A stretch of 64,000 nucleotides of DNA from Chrysoporthe austroafricana (lineage: Eukaryota; Ascomycota; Sordariomycetes; Diaporthales; Cryphonectriaceae). This document shows, in pieces, positions 1 to 10,664 of the stretch. The translations under genes and the position numbers were made by a program. The notes below the pieces were generated by a model. The model saw only the letters and a list, made by a program, of their open reading frames with translations, made no database searches and was not told where the DNA came from. The first letter of the stretch is position 1. Each line of letters begins with the position of its first letter. The DNA lies in contig JYIP02000007.1 of assembly GCA_001051155.2 (NCBI GenBank), positions 2,296,342 to 2,360,341 on the forward strand, in the 5' to 3' direction.

Positions 1-360
1 GCAGGCTGTCTGCGATCACTGTTAGCTCTAGCTGGAGCTGCACAGTCTGTGTGCCTCCCGCCTGGCCTACCCCCGTGTTGGGCGCCGTCCAGCCTTCATC
101 GCACCCCGCCCGCCGCTGGACGAACGTGGACAACGTCGTCTGGAGCATTCATTAGTCGCAGTCGGGGATGCGACGATGGTGCGATGGGATTGGCCGGTGC
201 TTCGCACGAGGGTTGGCAGATGTGACGGCAATCAGAGGAGGCGATGGTTGCGAAGTGATGTGTCTGGTGCCCGGAGGGAGAAGTTGTGACACGGGGCTGA
301 GGGCCTCAGCTTGTGCCGCCGCCACGAACAACCCAGGGCAAACCTGCGGCCCGTCATGTC

Positions 361-603
361 TTCTTCCTTTTTTTTTTTTTTTTTTTTTTTTTTCTTTTTT
401 CCTTTTTTCACCCCCCCCCCCTTTTTTTTTTTTCCTCTTACCCCTTCTTATTCCCCCCCACCCCCACACCACTTTTGTTTTTGTTTGNGGAGGTGTGGAG
501 GGGGGGGGGGGGGCGCAGTGTTTGGCGCCGGCCCGGACCACCCCGGGGTCCCCCGGCGCCCGCCATGGCTTTTTCCTTTTTTTTTTTTTTTTTTTTTTTT
601 TTC
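361..603. repeat. Low-complexity homopolymer tract with undetermined base
   Basis: Two long T runs (about 366-393 and 577-602) flank C, T and G runs (about 411-433 and 500-514), and base 488 is N. Such stacked homopolymers next to an N are typical of poorly resolved or gap-patched sequence, so exact lengths here should not be trusted. No gene is affected. Confidence 0.7.
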
Positions 604-1787
604 CTTTTCCCCTTGTTGCACCCCTCCCCCCTTCATTCTTGTCCTCTATCCCCTTTCTAGTAAGGCCTCACGTCTCAACCACGGTGCATGTGGTTGGGCC
701 TGCCATAGTAGTATTGCAAACCAGCACGACAGTGGCACCCTCTTCAGGCTCATGGCGGCGCTCAATGGCCATCGTCATGTTCCTGCAGTCTGCTGCAGCT
801 TGGGGACAGGGCCGGCCCTCCAAGGGCGAACTGCTCAGACAACCACCATCTTAACTCTACACCCTCAGCAGCAGTGTCTGCCGACCTGGGCCAAGCTGAG
901 GCCTACAGCGCGACAGCGTGTCTATCCCTCCAGCCAGTCAGCGCCCTCGTCGGCGCGGCGATCAGACCGAGGCCACCCCCTCCGTGCCCTACTCTCTGTC
1001 CGCCAGGTCCCCTGTGACGTCCTGGGCAGCCCTCGAGGGCCCTCGAAGGGGGAAAGGGCAGGCTTCGGCGCACCACCATGACGAGAGCATCATGAGGCCC
1101 AGGCAGCCTCCCCCCCTCCAGCACGCCCTGGCTCTGCAGCGGCAAGGGTTCCCCATCCGAGCGCCCGTGGTTGCGCCCCAGTGCCCAGCGTGTTGCACCC
1201 AGGCCAAGCAGGCCAGGCAGGCCAGGCCAGGAAGGCCAGACAGGGCTCAGGGACAACCTTGCGCCTCTCACCACCACGCCTGCGCCTGCTTCTGCCTCTG
1301 CAGGACAAGCGTCGCCCGGGTCGCAGGGTCGCCTGCGGGTCTCCCACCCGGTCCCAGGCATGTTTTCCTGGGTGGGGATCGACAGGTGCACTCCTGAGGG
1401 CCCCATCAACGAGAGCACCTTGGATGCGCACTGGTCCACGCCTGGGCCTCTGTTGTGGTACTCCTGTACACGGCTGGCTATCCACACCCTCTCTGCCTCC
1501 GCTGCTGGGGTAGACGAGACCCGCGGCGCCTGGGCGACGTGAGTCGTCACGTTAGTCTAGCTACCTTGCGATGCACACACTCCCGGCCCAGCCTGCACTC
1601 TCCTTCCTCCCTGCCGAGGAATATTTACTGGTCGCGGCCGCGGGCCAGTGCATTTCGCCTGATGGATTCCGGCGCCTCGATCAGGACGGGTCAATAAGAG
1701 CCCACTGCTCCCCAGGTCTCTTGTATCGCACCGGGTGACGGCGTGCGCCCCTCATCGTCCTCTCTTCCGTGCCCACCTTATTTTGTC

Positions 1788-1828
1788 ACTGACCTGACTG
1801 ACTGACTAACTGGCTGACTGACCGACCA
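1788..1828. repeat. Imperfect CTGA tetranucleotide microsatellite
   Basis: About ten consecutive units of CTGA or close variants (CTAA, CTGG, CCGA) run through this stretch. It lies outside any gene. Confidence 0.6.
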
Positions 1829-3054
1829 GGGGTTTGGGGCCTGCCTGCAACGAGGGCCCTGTTCTTCAGATCACTCAGCTCCGTACACGTCCAGAGCACA
1901 TCTTCTTTGTCCATTCTATCTTCACGTTGTTTCTCTCCAAACACCCAACCGTCCCCGCCCTGCCCGCGGGAAGACACCTATGTCGCCTCTAGGATCCCGT
2001 CTAGTCGTTGCATCCTGATCCTACCCGAGCACAGATCGCACAGTCAGCACTATCCCCATCCACATCCACAGTCTTGGCTCGATCTGCAGTCCCGACTTCG
2101 TCTGCTAGAGGATACAACACACAGCACCCAGCACCCAACACCCAGCGAGGCTACCGATTACCAACTCATCAGCACCATATCCATCCTGTGCTCCCATCGA
2201 ATTCCATCCGGAATCTCGCTGCCGTTCTTGCCGGTCTCGAGGCCCGGCCGTTCTGTTCAGCCCGCCTGTGGCCTGGAATCTCTCGATCGTCGCCTCCCGA
2301 CCAACTGCCCTGATGCTTCGTCTGGTGCCGATTCCTAGTCACACGATTTACGGACCTCTCAGACGATATCTGAGCGCCTTGCCCATCGGACCGGACCGGC
2401 CTTGCATCTGATCTTGCTTGTTCTGCGGCCGGCCTACTCGGGACAGTCTCACCTCCGCCTCCCATCCTTGCACCTGGCTGCGACAGCGTTTCTTTTTCTC
2501 GTCCTACCGCACATGAGGAGCGCCTCTAACGTATCTGGGGTCTGGGCTGGATTGGGATCTGACACAGCTTGTCGGCCGACTGCCCTTACAACAAGACCAC
2601 CGGGTGCGTGCAGAACACTGTACCTTGCGCAACAGGCGCCTAGTTTCGAACACCCAACGGCTGTACGTGCGTCCTCACCCCGCGAACCATGCTACGTCTA
2701 GCAGAGCCTGCGTGCTTTTGGCCCCCTCCCCCACACCCTCTGTTCGCACGACCTCTGGTAGCAGGCGGTTTGTGTGTGTGTATGCGTATCTCAAGGCTGA
2801 CGGTTGGATACGGCTGCCACACCAGCAGAAAGCACTGGTGGCTGCCGCTCGTCCTGCAGTCCCACAGGGCTATATGCCACACCGCAGCGCGGACCGACAC
2901 CTGTCTGACGAGACAGACGGAGGCAGACCTACACGCATCCCACACAGCAACAATACCGTCGACGGCCCACGACCGTAAACGACCGAACCTCCTGGCCCGG
3001 CTGATCTGCGCGAGGACAGCATCTTCAGAATACCCCACCAGATCCAGGACAGGA

Positions 3055-5446
3055 ATGTTCCAACCTCCGCCGGCGCCGTTCCTCGACCTCTTTCCCGCCT
3101 ATCTACAGTTCCCGCTCGAGGAGGATAGGCTGGCGGTGCAGCTGAGGGAGAACCCATACGCCCAGCAGAGCCAGCCCGGCTTCAGCAGCTACCACACATT
3201 CACGTCTGGGTCTGCGCCGCCGCTCGCAGGTGCCCCGCCGTGGCCGCCAAGCCCGGGTCCGCTGGGGCCAGCGGGCGGTCCACTATTAGATAGCGCAGAA
3301 GCGTGCCCAGAGCCGGAGCGGGGGCCAGGGCCTGTGCCAGGGCCAGGGCAGGGGCTGACTGCCCCAGGGCACAGTCCAGGCCCACCAGCAGATGCAGCGG
3401 CGGCAGCACCAGCACCAGGGCCGGGGCCAGGGCTAGGGCCAGGTTCAGGTCCAGGGCCAGGGCCTGCGGGGGTCCCAGTTGGCGCAGCCAATGCCCCGCT
3501 GTTGACGACCGCCGTCTTTCCCCTCCACGGCGCCATTCCTTATCCATACCAGCAACCGCCTGCAACCCCTAATCTCTTCGACCACAACCACAATCTCCGT
3601 CTCCCCAACAACCTGCATCCAACATCGCGACGTCATCTTCCCCCAAGATCCCGTCGTGCGGCACCCGACGACGAGATGGACCCGGGACAGAGCCTCCAGG
3701 ACGACCTGGCCGCCCAGGAGGCTGCTGCGCGGACATGGCAGCCCGGGCTCGAGGTACGCAGCCACATCCTGTCGGGGACAGATGGCCCTCCCGCCGATCA
3801 GTTCGGGAGGCGTCGACTTCTCGATCGCCAGGCTGACCACTCTAATACGACACAGGGACCCCGCGTGGGCGACAAGACCCCCATCGCCGCCATCACCGCC
3901 GAGTACGCGAAAGCCGATCCCGTCTACGTAGCCAAGACCATGGTAAGCCCCTGCTCGCCCCATCTGTACCGTCGAGATGTCGTCTCATGTGGTCGATGGG
4001 ATGTTTGTCGGGCTGAGGTGGACTGACTAGTGCTGATCATTGGTATTGACAGGCCCTGCCACAAACCTACTCCCACTACAGGCCGGTCAAGGGCGACGGC
4101 AATTGTGGATGGAGAGGTAAGCAACCCTGACCGAGAAGATCTGCCCGCGTAGACTGGGCCTGTGCCGAGGTCTGTCGTCGATCCGCGACCCGGAACGCTC
4201 GAGACGGGATCACCAATATGCTCGCCCCGGGACAACGTGCAGCGCCACGAGTATCAGGATTCCGACGGCTAACTGGTCGGCAGCAATCGGCTTCTGCTAC
4301 TTCGAGCTTCTCATCCGGCAGGGCAGCCGGGAGCTGGTTCAGGGGGAACAGCTTCGCCTGTCACAGCTGAACGACTTCCTCGTCAACAGCGGCGGCTATG
4401 ATCCCGACATGTTTATGGACTTTGTCGAAGAAACCTTCCAGCTCTTCAAGAACATCCTGGAGAACATGCAGTCGCCGGACACGGCCCTGTCCATCCTGGC
4501 CAGCACGTTCAACGAGGATGCATCCATGGGCCTGCTGTACCACCTCCGACTGCTTGCGGCCTCGTGGCTCAAGGGCAACCGAGACCAATACGAAGCATGG
4601 TGCGAGACCGGGATTGAGGGATACTGCTTATCGATGATTGAACCGCCCGAACGAGAGATCGAGGAGCTCGGCATAGTTCTCTTGGTTGAAGTCCTCCTCA
4701 AGCCCGTCGGTTTCATCCTCGAGATCGCCTATCTAGACCGCAGCGCGGGTACAGAGGTCAACACCCACCGATTCCCCGAGTCAAGTAACACCATCGGCCC
4801 GGTCATGCACCTCTTGTACCGTCCGGGCCACTACGACATCCTTTACAAGCCGGATTCCGCAGAAGTGCAAGTCAACCACGTGTCATTTCAGCCTACTACT
4901 TTTGACCCCGTGCCGGCATTCCATGCAGCTTACGACTTCAGCCCTCTCGCACTGGTACCAGACGGGGGAGCGCTTGACAGGATATCCCCAATGGGTCAGC
5001 TTGCAGTTTCATTGGACTATGCCCCCAGTCCCGAGACGGCATGGCTCCCGGACCAGTCTACGGACCCTTCGCCGACACCTCAAGTGCAAGCAGTGCCCGA
5101 TACCTGCACATACTCCCCACCGCCTCAGACGTCCACACAGTCGCAGCCAACACCTCCGGGACCGGCCGCCCCTGCGACGCCGACACACTCGATCAGGTTC
5201 AGCAGGTATCAATACGAGGAGCCCATGGACGTCAACGCCTGGCCGGAGCAGACCTTCCAGACTAACACATTCAAGAACTCGCACTTCAACAAGGCGCACT
5301 ACAACAACCCAGACTTCACACCGGAGGAGTATATGCCAGATGCGGCTGACGAGCTCGAGAGGATGGAGAAGTCGAGCAAGAAGAGAAACCACGGGAAGGG
5401 ATCCCATCATCCTCCGGACGACAGCATGGAAAAGAGAGGGAAATGA
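3055..5446 (+). CDS. Otubain-family deubiquitinase (peptidase C65) with long extensions
   Basis: Cysteine protease expected to remove ubiquitin from proteins or chains. Exons are 3055-3942, 4053-4116 and 4284-5446; these join in frame to 704 aa. The catalytic Cys box GDGNCGWRA spans the second splice junction (Asp311, Cys314), and the catalytic His lies in RPGHYDILYK (His500); both are hallmarks of OTUB1/OTUB2. The catalytic region is roughly residues 280-510. The N-terminal ~280 residues are Pro/Gly/Ala-rich, with a run of G-P-G-P type repeats at about 80-150. The C-terminal ~190 residues are Pro/Ser/Thr-rich, then basic. Human otubains are about 270 aa, so most of this protein is predicted disorder. 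An in-frame ATG at 2689 also exists, but coding character begins at the ATG at 3055. Family assignment is firm; linkage specificity cannot be told. Confidence 0.9.
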
Positions 5447-6540
5447 CAATCAAAGCATGCAATGGCGCGGTCGAGGAATCTTCCGACCCGCAGTCGACGA
5501 AAAAATGGCCGAGTCTGAAACAACAACTCAGGACTTTGGCCCAGTGGAATAGAGCGTATGGATCTCATGTGGCAACGGAACAAGGCCTCCTGGGAGAACG
5601 GATATACCCGGAGTATCAATGAGCACGGAAGCGATATTAGGAGCTTGAAATTTTCCACCGAGCTTTTCTCTCGGAGGGGGGCGATACAGGTATCAAAACA
5701 AAAATCCCCGGGTTGGGGGCGGGGCGGGGGGGGGGTGGTTAGCAACCAGGCAAAGGGGCCTGTGACAGATGCCGGCATGGCGGCAATACCCCGAAGTGTG
5801 TTTCTCACATTGATGTCTCCCAGCCCAACGGGCCGCGGCTTTCACGGCTTTCTTTTCATTCCCGGTCTTGAGCATGTCTCGTCTCCATCTCGGCAGCGCT
5901 GGGAGGCAAAACTACCTACCGTTGGGCGGTAGGCAATCTTGACAGTCCTTTGTAATTTCTTCTTGTCCTGATGAGCTGGGCCGCTGGCCACCTGGGAGGA
6001 GGTAAATCATAATGCAATCATAGCATCGGCGTTGTCGATCTGAAGGCGATATCAAAGTGCATTTGTGAGGTTCTTGGCACCGTTGTGCTGTGGCCGTCTG
6101 TCTATCTACCTATGCAGCCGGCTCTCATGTACCTAGTCGGCCGCCTTCGCGACTGGTCTCACGTCAAGGCACGAGGGATTTACATAATATGGTGGTAATA
6201 AGTCCATTCCACCACCGCAGTCCACTACCCAGCGTAGGGGCGCGACCGGCCAAGATGCGCGAATGCATGCTCTCGAGATCGCTATCAAGGCCTTGTTGAT
6301 ACCCTGCGTGCCGTCGAACCTACCTAGTCAAGCCCTGCGGAGAACCCGACGAGGTCAGCGGCGGATGAGCCAGCTGTCCACGCTTTGGCTCCGGATAGAG
6401 GACACCGCTCATATCTCGCCATCTAGGCCCTTCAAGACATTCATTCCACTGCCGGACCATCACCTCCAAGCGGCGCACCTAGCCAGACCTCCCTACAACC
6501 CGATGCCCTCCTGTCATAGGGCCCACCGCCCAGGGTCGTT
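5447..6540. other. Convergent intergenic region
   Basis: This lies between the 3' ends of the otubain and COP9 subunit 2 genes and should carry both 3' UTRs. It has a G-rich run near 5715-5738. No coding region or RNA gene was recognised. Confidence 0.5.
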
Positions 6541-8100
6541 CTAGGAGGACGCCGCGTTCAGCAGGCCCCACATGTTTTTAGGGACCTTCCGGGCGCGGCC
6601 CCCGCCGCCGCCGCGCGCCGGGCGGCCCTCGTTGCTCATCGCGGCCTCGAAGAAGCCGCCGCTGATGTCGGCCTCGGCAGCAAGGCTCGAGTCAGTGTTC
6701 CGGAAGCCGTCTCCGTCCTTGAAGACAGCCGCGTACAGGTGGCCCAACGCTGCCGACAGCTCCTGGATGGCGGCCACGCGCTCGGCGTCGCGTGGGCAGT
6801 CGACCTCGAGCACGCCGCGCTGCTGGTCGATCCTGCCGGCGATGCGGCCGTCGATGATGAGGAAGCCCATGATGTCCTGGACCTCGGCCTCGGAGATGCG
6901 CAGCTGGCGGGCGACCCACGATAGGCGCATGCGGGTGTACGGGGTGATGAGCCTCAGCACGGCCTTGGTGCGCATGTTGCGGGTGATCTCGTCGATGTTC
7001 TCGGCGATGAAGGGGTCGGCCAGGAGGTCCTTGTTGGAAGCCAGGACGCCCTCGTACCTATGGATGTCGTCGCGCTGGTACGCATCGACGAGCTCGGTCA
7101 TGGCGGCGATGCGCGGGTCGTTCTTGTATGGTTTGGTCTCCTGGCTGTCGAAGGGGTTAATGTCGGACTTCATCAGCATGGTGGTCAGCAGCAGGTACTT
7201 GAGCACCTGGATCCGTTGCAGACTGCCGGCCTCGTCGTAGTTACGGAACGACTCGAAGAAGTCCGACTGCGCGTCCTTCCAGTTCTCTTCCGACATGTGC
7301 ATCTTGCCGCCGCACTCGCGGATGATGCCCATGATCTTGGGGTGGGGCACTGCGGAGCGCACACGCAGGGCCCGCTGATAGAGTGCCTTGAGCTGCTTGT
7401 TGTTCTTCGTCTCCGCGTACATCTGGATTTCGAGGGCGTAGATCTCTAGCAGGTACGTGCCCTTGGACGAGTCCTCGGTGCCGTCTTCACGCCGGCAGGC
7501 CTTGTGCAGCTCCTTCAGCTTCTTGTTGACGGCTTGGTACTCGTGGCGGTCGAGCAGCAGCTTGGCCAGCTTGATGTTGGTCTTGAGCCACAGCCGCTCA
7601 TTGTTGGTGGCCTGAAAGCACTCCAGGGTCAGGGAGTAGAAGCGCTCCATGCAGAGGGCGGCGCCCTCAGGGTCAGGGCCCTTCTCTATGTAGTCTAGCA
7701 TGTTGTTGATGGACTTTTCCGAGTAGTTGCGCGTCACTGCCGACCTGACGTAGGTCAGGAGCTCCTCGTAGTGCTGTATGGCCTGTATCGTGTGTCAGCT
7801 AGTAGCTCCAGGGACCACGGCCGCTCTCATTTGACGCACTGCATCGTATCGCTGTAGCTTGAACTCAAGCTTGATGGCCTGTTTCAATCCCTTGAAGCCC
7901 CAGTCGCCCTTCTCTGCCTGCAGTCCGGGTACCTCCAGGAACTCCTTGATGGCGTCGTCGGGCTCGGTGAGCTTCAGCTGCTTGGCATTATAGTACTTGT
8001 TCTCAATGTCGACATCGCCAGAATCCTCATCGCCATCTGCATCGCTGTAGTCGAAGTCATACTCTTCATCGGACTCCTGCATGAAGTCATCGTCCGACAT
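6541..8100 (-). CDS. csn2: COP9 signalosome complex subunit 2 (PCI domain)
   Basis: Scaffold subunit of the COP9 signalosome, which removes Nedd8 from cullins and so controls SCF-type ubiquitin ligases; nuclear and cytosolic. Exons on the minus strand are 8100-7840 and 7782-6541, with a 57-nt intron (7783-7839), giving 500 aa. The N-terminus is acidic (MSDDDF, then D/E/Y-rich), as in other CSN2 proteins. Family landmarks follow: YYNAKQLK, GDWGFKGLKQ, RSAVTRNYSEKSINNMLDYI, LEIYALEIQMY, PHPKIMGIIRECGGKMH and INPFDSQETKPYKNDP. The PCI winged-helix region lies at about 290-410, followed by a Gly/Arg-rich tail. The start at 8100 is preferred over the in-frame ATG at 8148 because it matches the acidic family start. 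Length agrees with fungal orthologues. The gene is divergent from the Cwc25 gene. Confidence 0.96.
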
Positions 8101-8543
8101 TTCGACAAGCGTGCTGAAGCAATCCTCTGGGTGGGGGAGATCTGACAAAGAGATGATTTAGAGATAAGAAGAAAAGGTGTGAAGGCGTTACCGTTAAGCG
8201 GAATTATTCAAGAGATGAAATGAGGTTGTGAAGAGAGAGGTGAGACAGAGGTGAGAGACAGAAGGTCGGCCTCACTGTAGTGGTGCCTGCGGTTGCAATG
8301 TGATCCCCCACTAAGGCTGAGGGGGCCGGGACCCCCACTGTCGCTGTGCCTTATCGATAAGACACAGGCGACCCGCCTCCTAAATTGTGCCTTGCCTCTG
8401 GCTTTCCGCCACTCTTCGTCCCTCTTCCCATCCATCCTTCAACCATCAGCTTGTTGTCCGCGGTCACACCTTGACCCTTCTCCCCAACCACACACGCACA
8501 GCGCGCAACCCCTTACAAGCACTTCAACTGAATCCTGGTCAAT
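8101..8543. promoter_or_regulatory. Shared divergent promoter region, csn2 and cwc25
   Basis: The 443 bases between two divergently transcribed starts must hold both promoters. The cwc25 side is pyrimidine-rich (about 8395-8520), a usual feature just upstream of fungal start codons. No specific factor site was identified. Confidence 0.5.
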
Positions 8544-9776
8544 ATGGGAGGCAACGACCTCAATCTCAAGAAGTCATGGCATCCCCAGTTGATGACCAAC
8601 CAGCGCCGTGTCTACGACGCCGAACAGGCAGCGCTACAAGAACGCAAAATCACCGAGGCCAGGATCGAAGAGATTAGGCGCGAGCGACAGATCGAGGAGA
8701 CGCAGAAGCAGCTCGAGGCCGCCGGCGGGCCCAAGCGCGTTGACCGCGTCGACTGGATGTACCAGGGCCCGAACGACGGCGGACGAGACGAGTACTCCAG
8801 CGAGGCCTTCCTGCTCGGCAAGCGACGGATCGACTCCATCCTCCGCGGCGACGATGCCAAGAAGATCGAGAAGACAGCCGGCCCGACTGGCCAGGCGGCC
8901 GGCCCCATCTCCGTCGTGGCATCTGCCCGGGACACAGCGGCGAAGATACGGGAGGACCCTCTGGTGGCTATCAAGAGACAGGAGCAGGAGGCATACCAGG
9001 CCATGATGAAGGACCCCTCGAAACGGCGGCAGCTGTTGGCGCAGATGGGCATTGCGGAGGAGCAGCCAAAGAAACACAAGGAGGAGAGGCATCGCAGTCA
9101 CAGGCATCGATCACACCGCCACCGCGATGACGATGATAGACGGCGGCGTCGTGACGATTCGAGGGACCGGTCGCGGAGCCCGCGGAGATATGACGACGAG
9201 TCGGACTACGAGCGGCGCCGGAGAAGAAGGCGCTCAGATTCACGTGAGAAGACGCGGGATCGCCGTCGCTACGACTCGGAGGATCGCAGAGAGGGCCAGA
9301 GGGGAGACTTCTCGGACGATGATCGCAGGGAAAGCCGGAGGAGAGACTATTCAGATGAGCGAAAGGAGAGCCGGAGGAGAGACTATCCAGACGACGAGCG
9401 AAGGGAGAGTCGGAGGAGAGACTATTCGGACAGGCGGCGAGACGGCAACGGTGGGGATGAAAGACCAAGATGGGAGAACCAGCGGAGGAACGACTCAGGT
9501 CCGCGACGAGTTGGTGAGGATGAAGGTGAAAGGGCCAGGAAGCTGGCAGCCATGCAGAATGATGCCTCAGATCTAGACAAGGCCAGGCAAGCGCGTCTGG
9601 CAGCGCTGGCGGAGAAGGAGCAGGCCGATCGTGAGGCTGACGATCGAGCACGCGCCAAGTCGCAAAAATACGGTGGACGAGAGTTCGCAAACAGGCTGCA
9701 TAACTCAGCTGGGAATGAAAGTCTCGCGGACAGGATCGGGCGAGGTCGTCAGGGGCTGCAGAGAGAAGATGACTGA
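8544..9776 (+). CDS. cwc25: Pre-mRNA splicing factor Cwc25 (Cir_N domain)
   Basis: Cwc25 joins the spliceosome (NineTeen-complex associated) and promotes the first transesterification step. This is a single uninterrupted exon of 410 aa. The N-terminus MGGNDLNLKKSWHPQLMTNQ is the conserved Cir_N/Cwc25 start, followed by a charged helix (about 25-60) and the Cwc25 signature around RVDWMYQGP (about 70-78). Residues about 180-300 are RS/RD/RE-rich, with near-identical repeats of the form ESRRRDYSD, the usual low-complexity style of splicing proteins. The C-terminus again has helical charged sequence and a conserved-looking GGREFANRLHNSAG segment. The start is decided by the family N-terminus. The large opposite-strand frames here are shadows of the Arg-rich coding sequence. 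Confidence 0.95.
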   Translation: MGGNDLNLKKSWHPQLMTNQRRVYDAEQAALQERKITEARIEEIRRERQIEETQKQLEAAGGPKRVDRVDWMYQGPNDGGRDEYSSEAFLLGKRRIDSILRGDDAKKIEKTAGPTGQAAGPISVVASARDTAAKIREDPLVAIKRQEQEAYQAMMKDPSKRRQLLAQMGIAEEQPKKHKEERHRSHRHRSHRHRDDDDRRRRRDDSRDRSRSPRRYDDESDYERRRRRRRSDSREKTRDRRRYDSEDRREGQRGDFSDDDRRESRRRDYSDERKESRRRDYPDDERRESRRRDYSDRRRDGNGGDERPRWENQRRNDSGPRRVGEDEGERARKLAAMQNDASDLDKARQARLAALAEKEQADREADDRARAKSQKYGGREFANRLHNSAGNESLADRIGRGRQGLQREDD

Positions 9777-10664
9777 GGTTTCATTTCTGCATCACGACGG
9801 CATGCCCAGCCGAGGGATTGCTGGAAGACCAGGTCTTGATACATTTGATACACTTGAAGCATCATGACTGTGAGTGCACTTCACGATAGATTCTCTTCAC
9901 AACCTAACTTGAGAAGGAGGTGGTGGGTGGTATTTGCGGTTAGAATATTCTTAAAAGACAACTCAGTCATTGACCGTGTGCATTCTTTCAGTCCCCCCCC
10001 CCCCAAGGTTTCAATTCCCGCCTCCCGACACCCTCTTCATCTTCCCCTGTAGCTGCTCCACAACATGCTGATTCGCATCCCCTTTAGAATGAATCCTAGG
10101 CCTCGTATGCCGGCGTTGAAGGAGGCGGTGAAGGATGCTCTGTTAGCTGCCTAGATAATTCCCTAAACTATAAGTGATGGATCTTAAGCAGAGTTTTCTT
10201 CCCTGTATTGGGAGAATCGGTCCACATAACGTGAAGTTGGAAGAAACTAGGCTTGGTGGAAGAGAGGGTGCTGGCTGTCGTGAGTGGTTGATCGGTATGA
10301 TTGTTCTGGAAAGGAGGTGTCGGGATCTGAATAGGTTAGGAGGGATCGAAGTTTCGCAACAGCAGGATCTTTTCGTAATGGAAACAGGAAACGTGTTGAA
10401 TTTGGCTTTGCGTTATGGGAGAACGAGGAAGAAAGAGAGTTATGACAAGAAACAACAGATCACTAGGATGAAGGCCACATCATGTTCATTACGACCCAGA
10501 ACGAAAGTTAAGCATGCACCGTTCTCATGGGGCCGATAATGGCGATGAACATGTCCAAGGACCCGCGTGCCCCTATCCATAGCCATCATAACACTATGTC
10601 ATAACATGCCCTTCCTGTCTCCCTTTCCCAATGTTTGCTCCTTCTCTTTCATAGCCTCCTTTAC
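9777..10664. other. Intergenic region, no gene seen
   Basis: A C run lies near 9990-10005. Frames of 60-120 codons (for example 10174-10539) show no recognisable domain or fungal coding bias. It should contain the 3' UTRs of cwc25 and of the convergent minus-strand gene. Confidence 0.45.

Larger units (their letters stand above)
1..3054. other. Gene-less left end and otubain upstream region
   Basis: No convincing coding region was found. Reading frames here are low-complexity or overlap each other on both strands and show no recognisable domain. The stretch holds long poly-T, poly-C and poly-G runs (about 361-603), one undetermined base at 488 and a tetranucleotide repeat near 1790-1828. The part nearest 3055 presumably contains the promoter and 5' leader of the otubain gene. 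I cannot place a transcription start. Confidence 0.5.

Noticed and set aside
168..1081. Overlapping plus-strand frames of 115-256 codons
   Set aside because: They translate poly-T and poly-C runs into Phe and Pro stretches across an N, with three overlapping frames open at once; not real genes.
8971..9690. 239-codon minus-strand frame opposite cwc25
   Set aside because: It is antisense to the Arg/Asp-rich repeats of Cwc25 and is His/Ser/Pro-rich only because of that composition.
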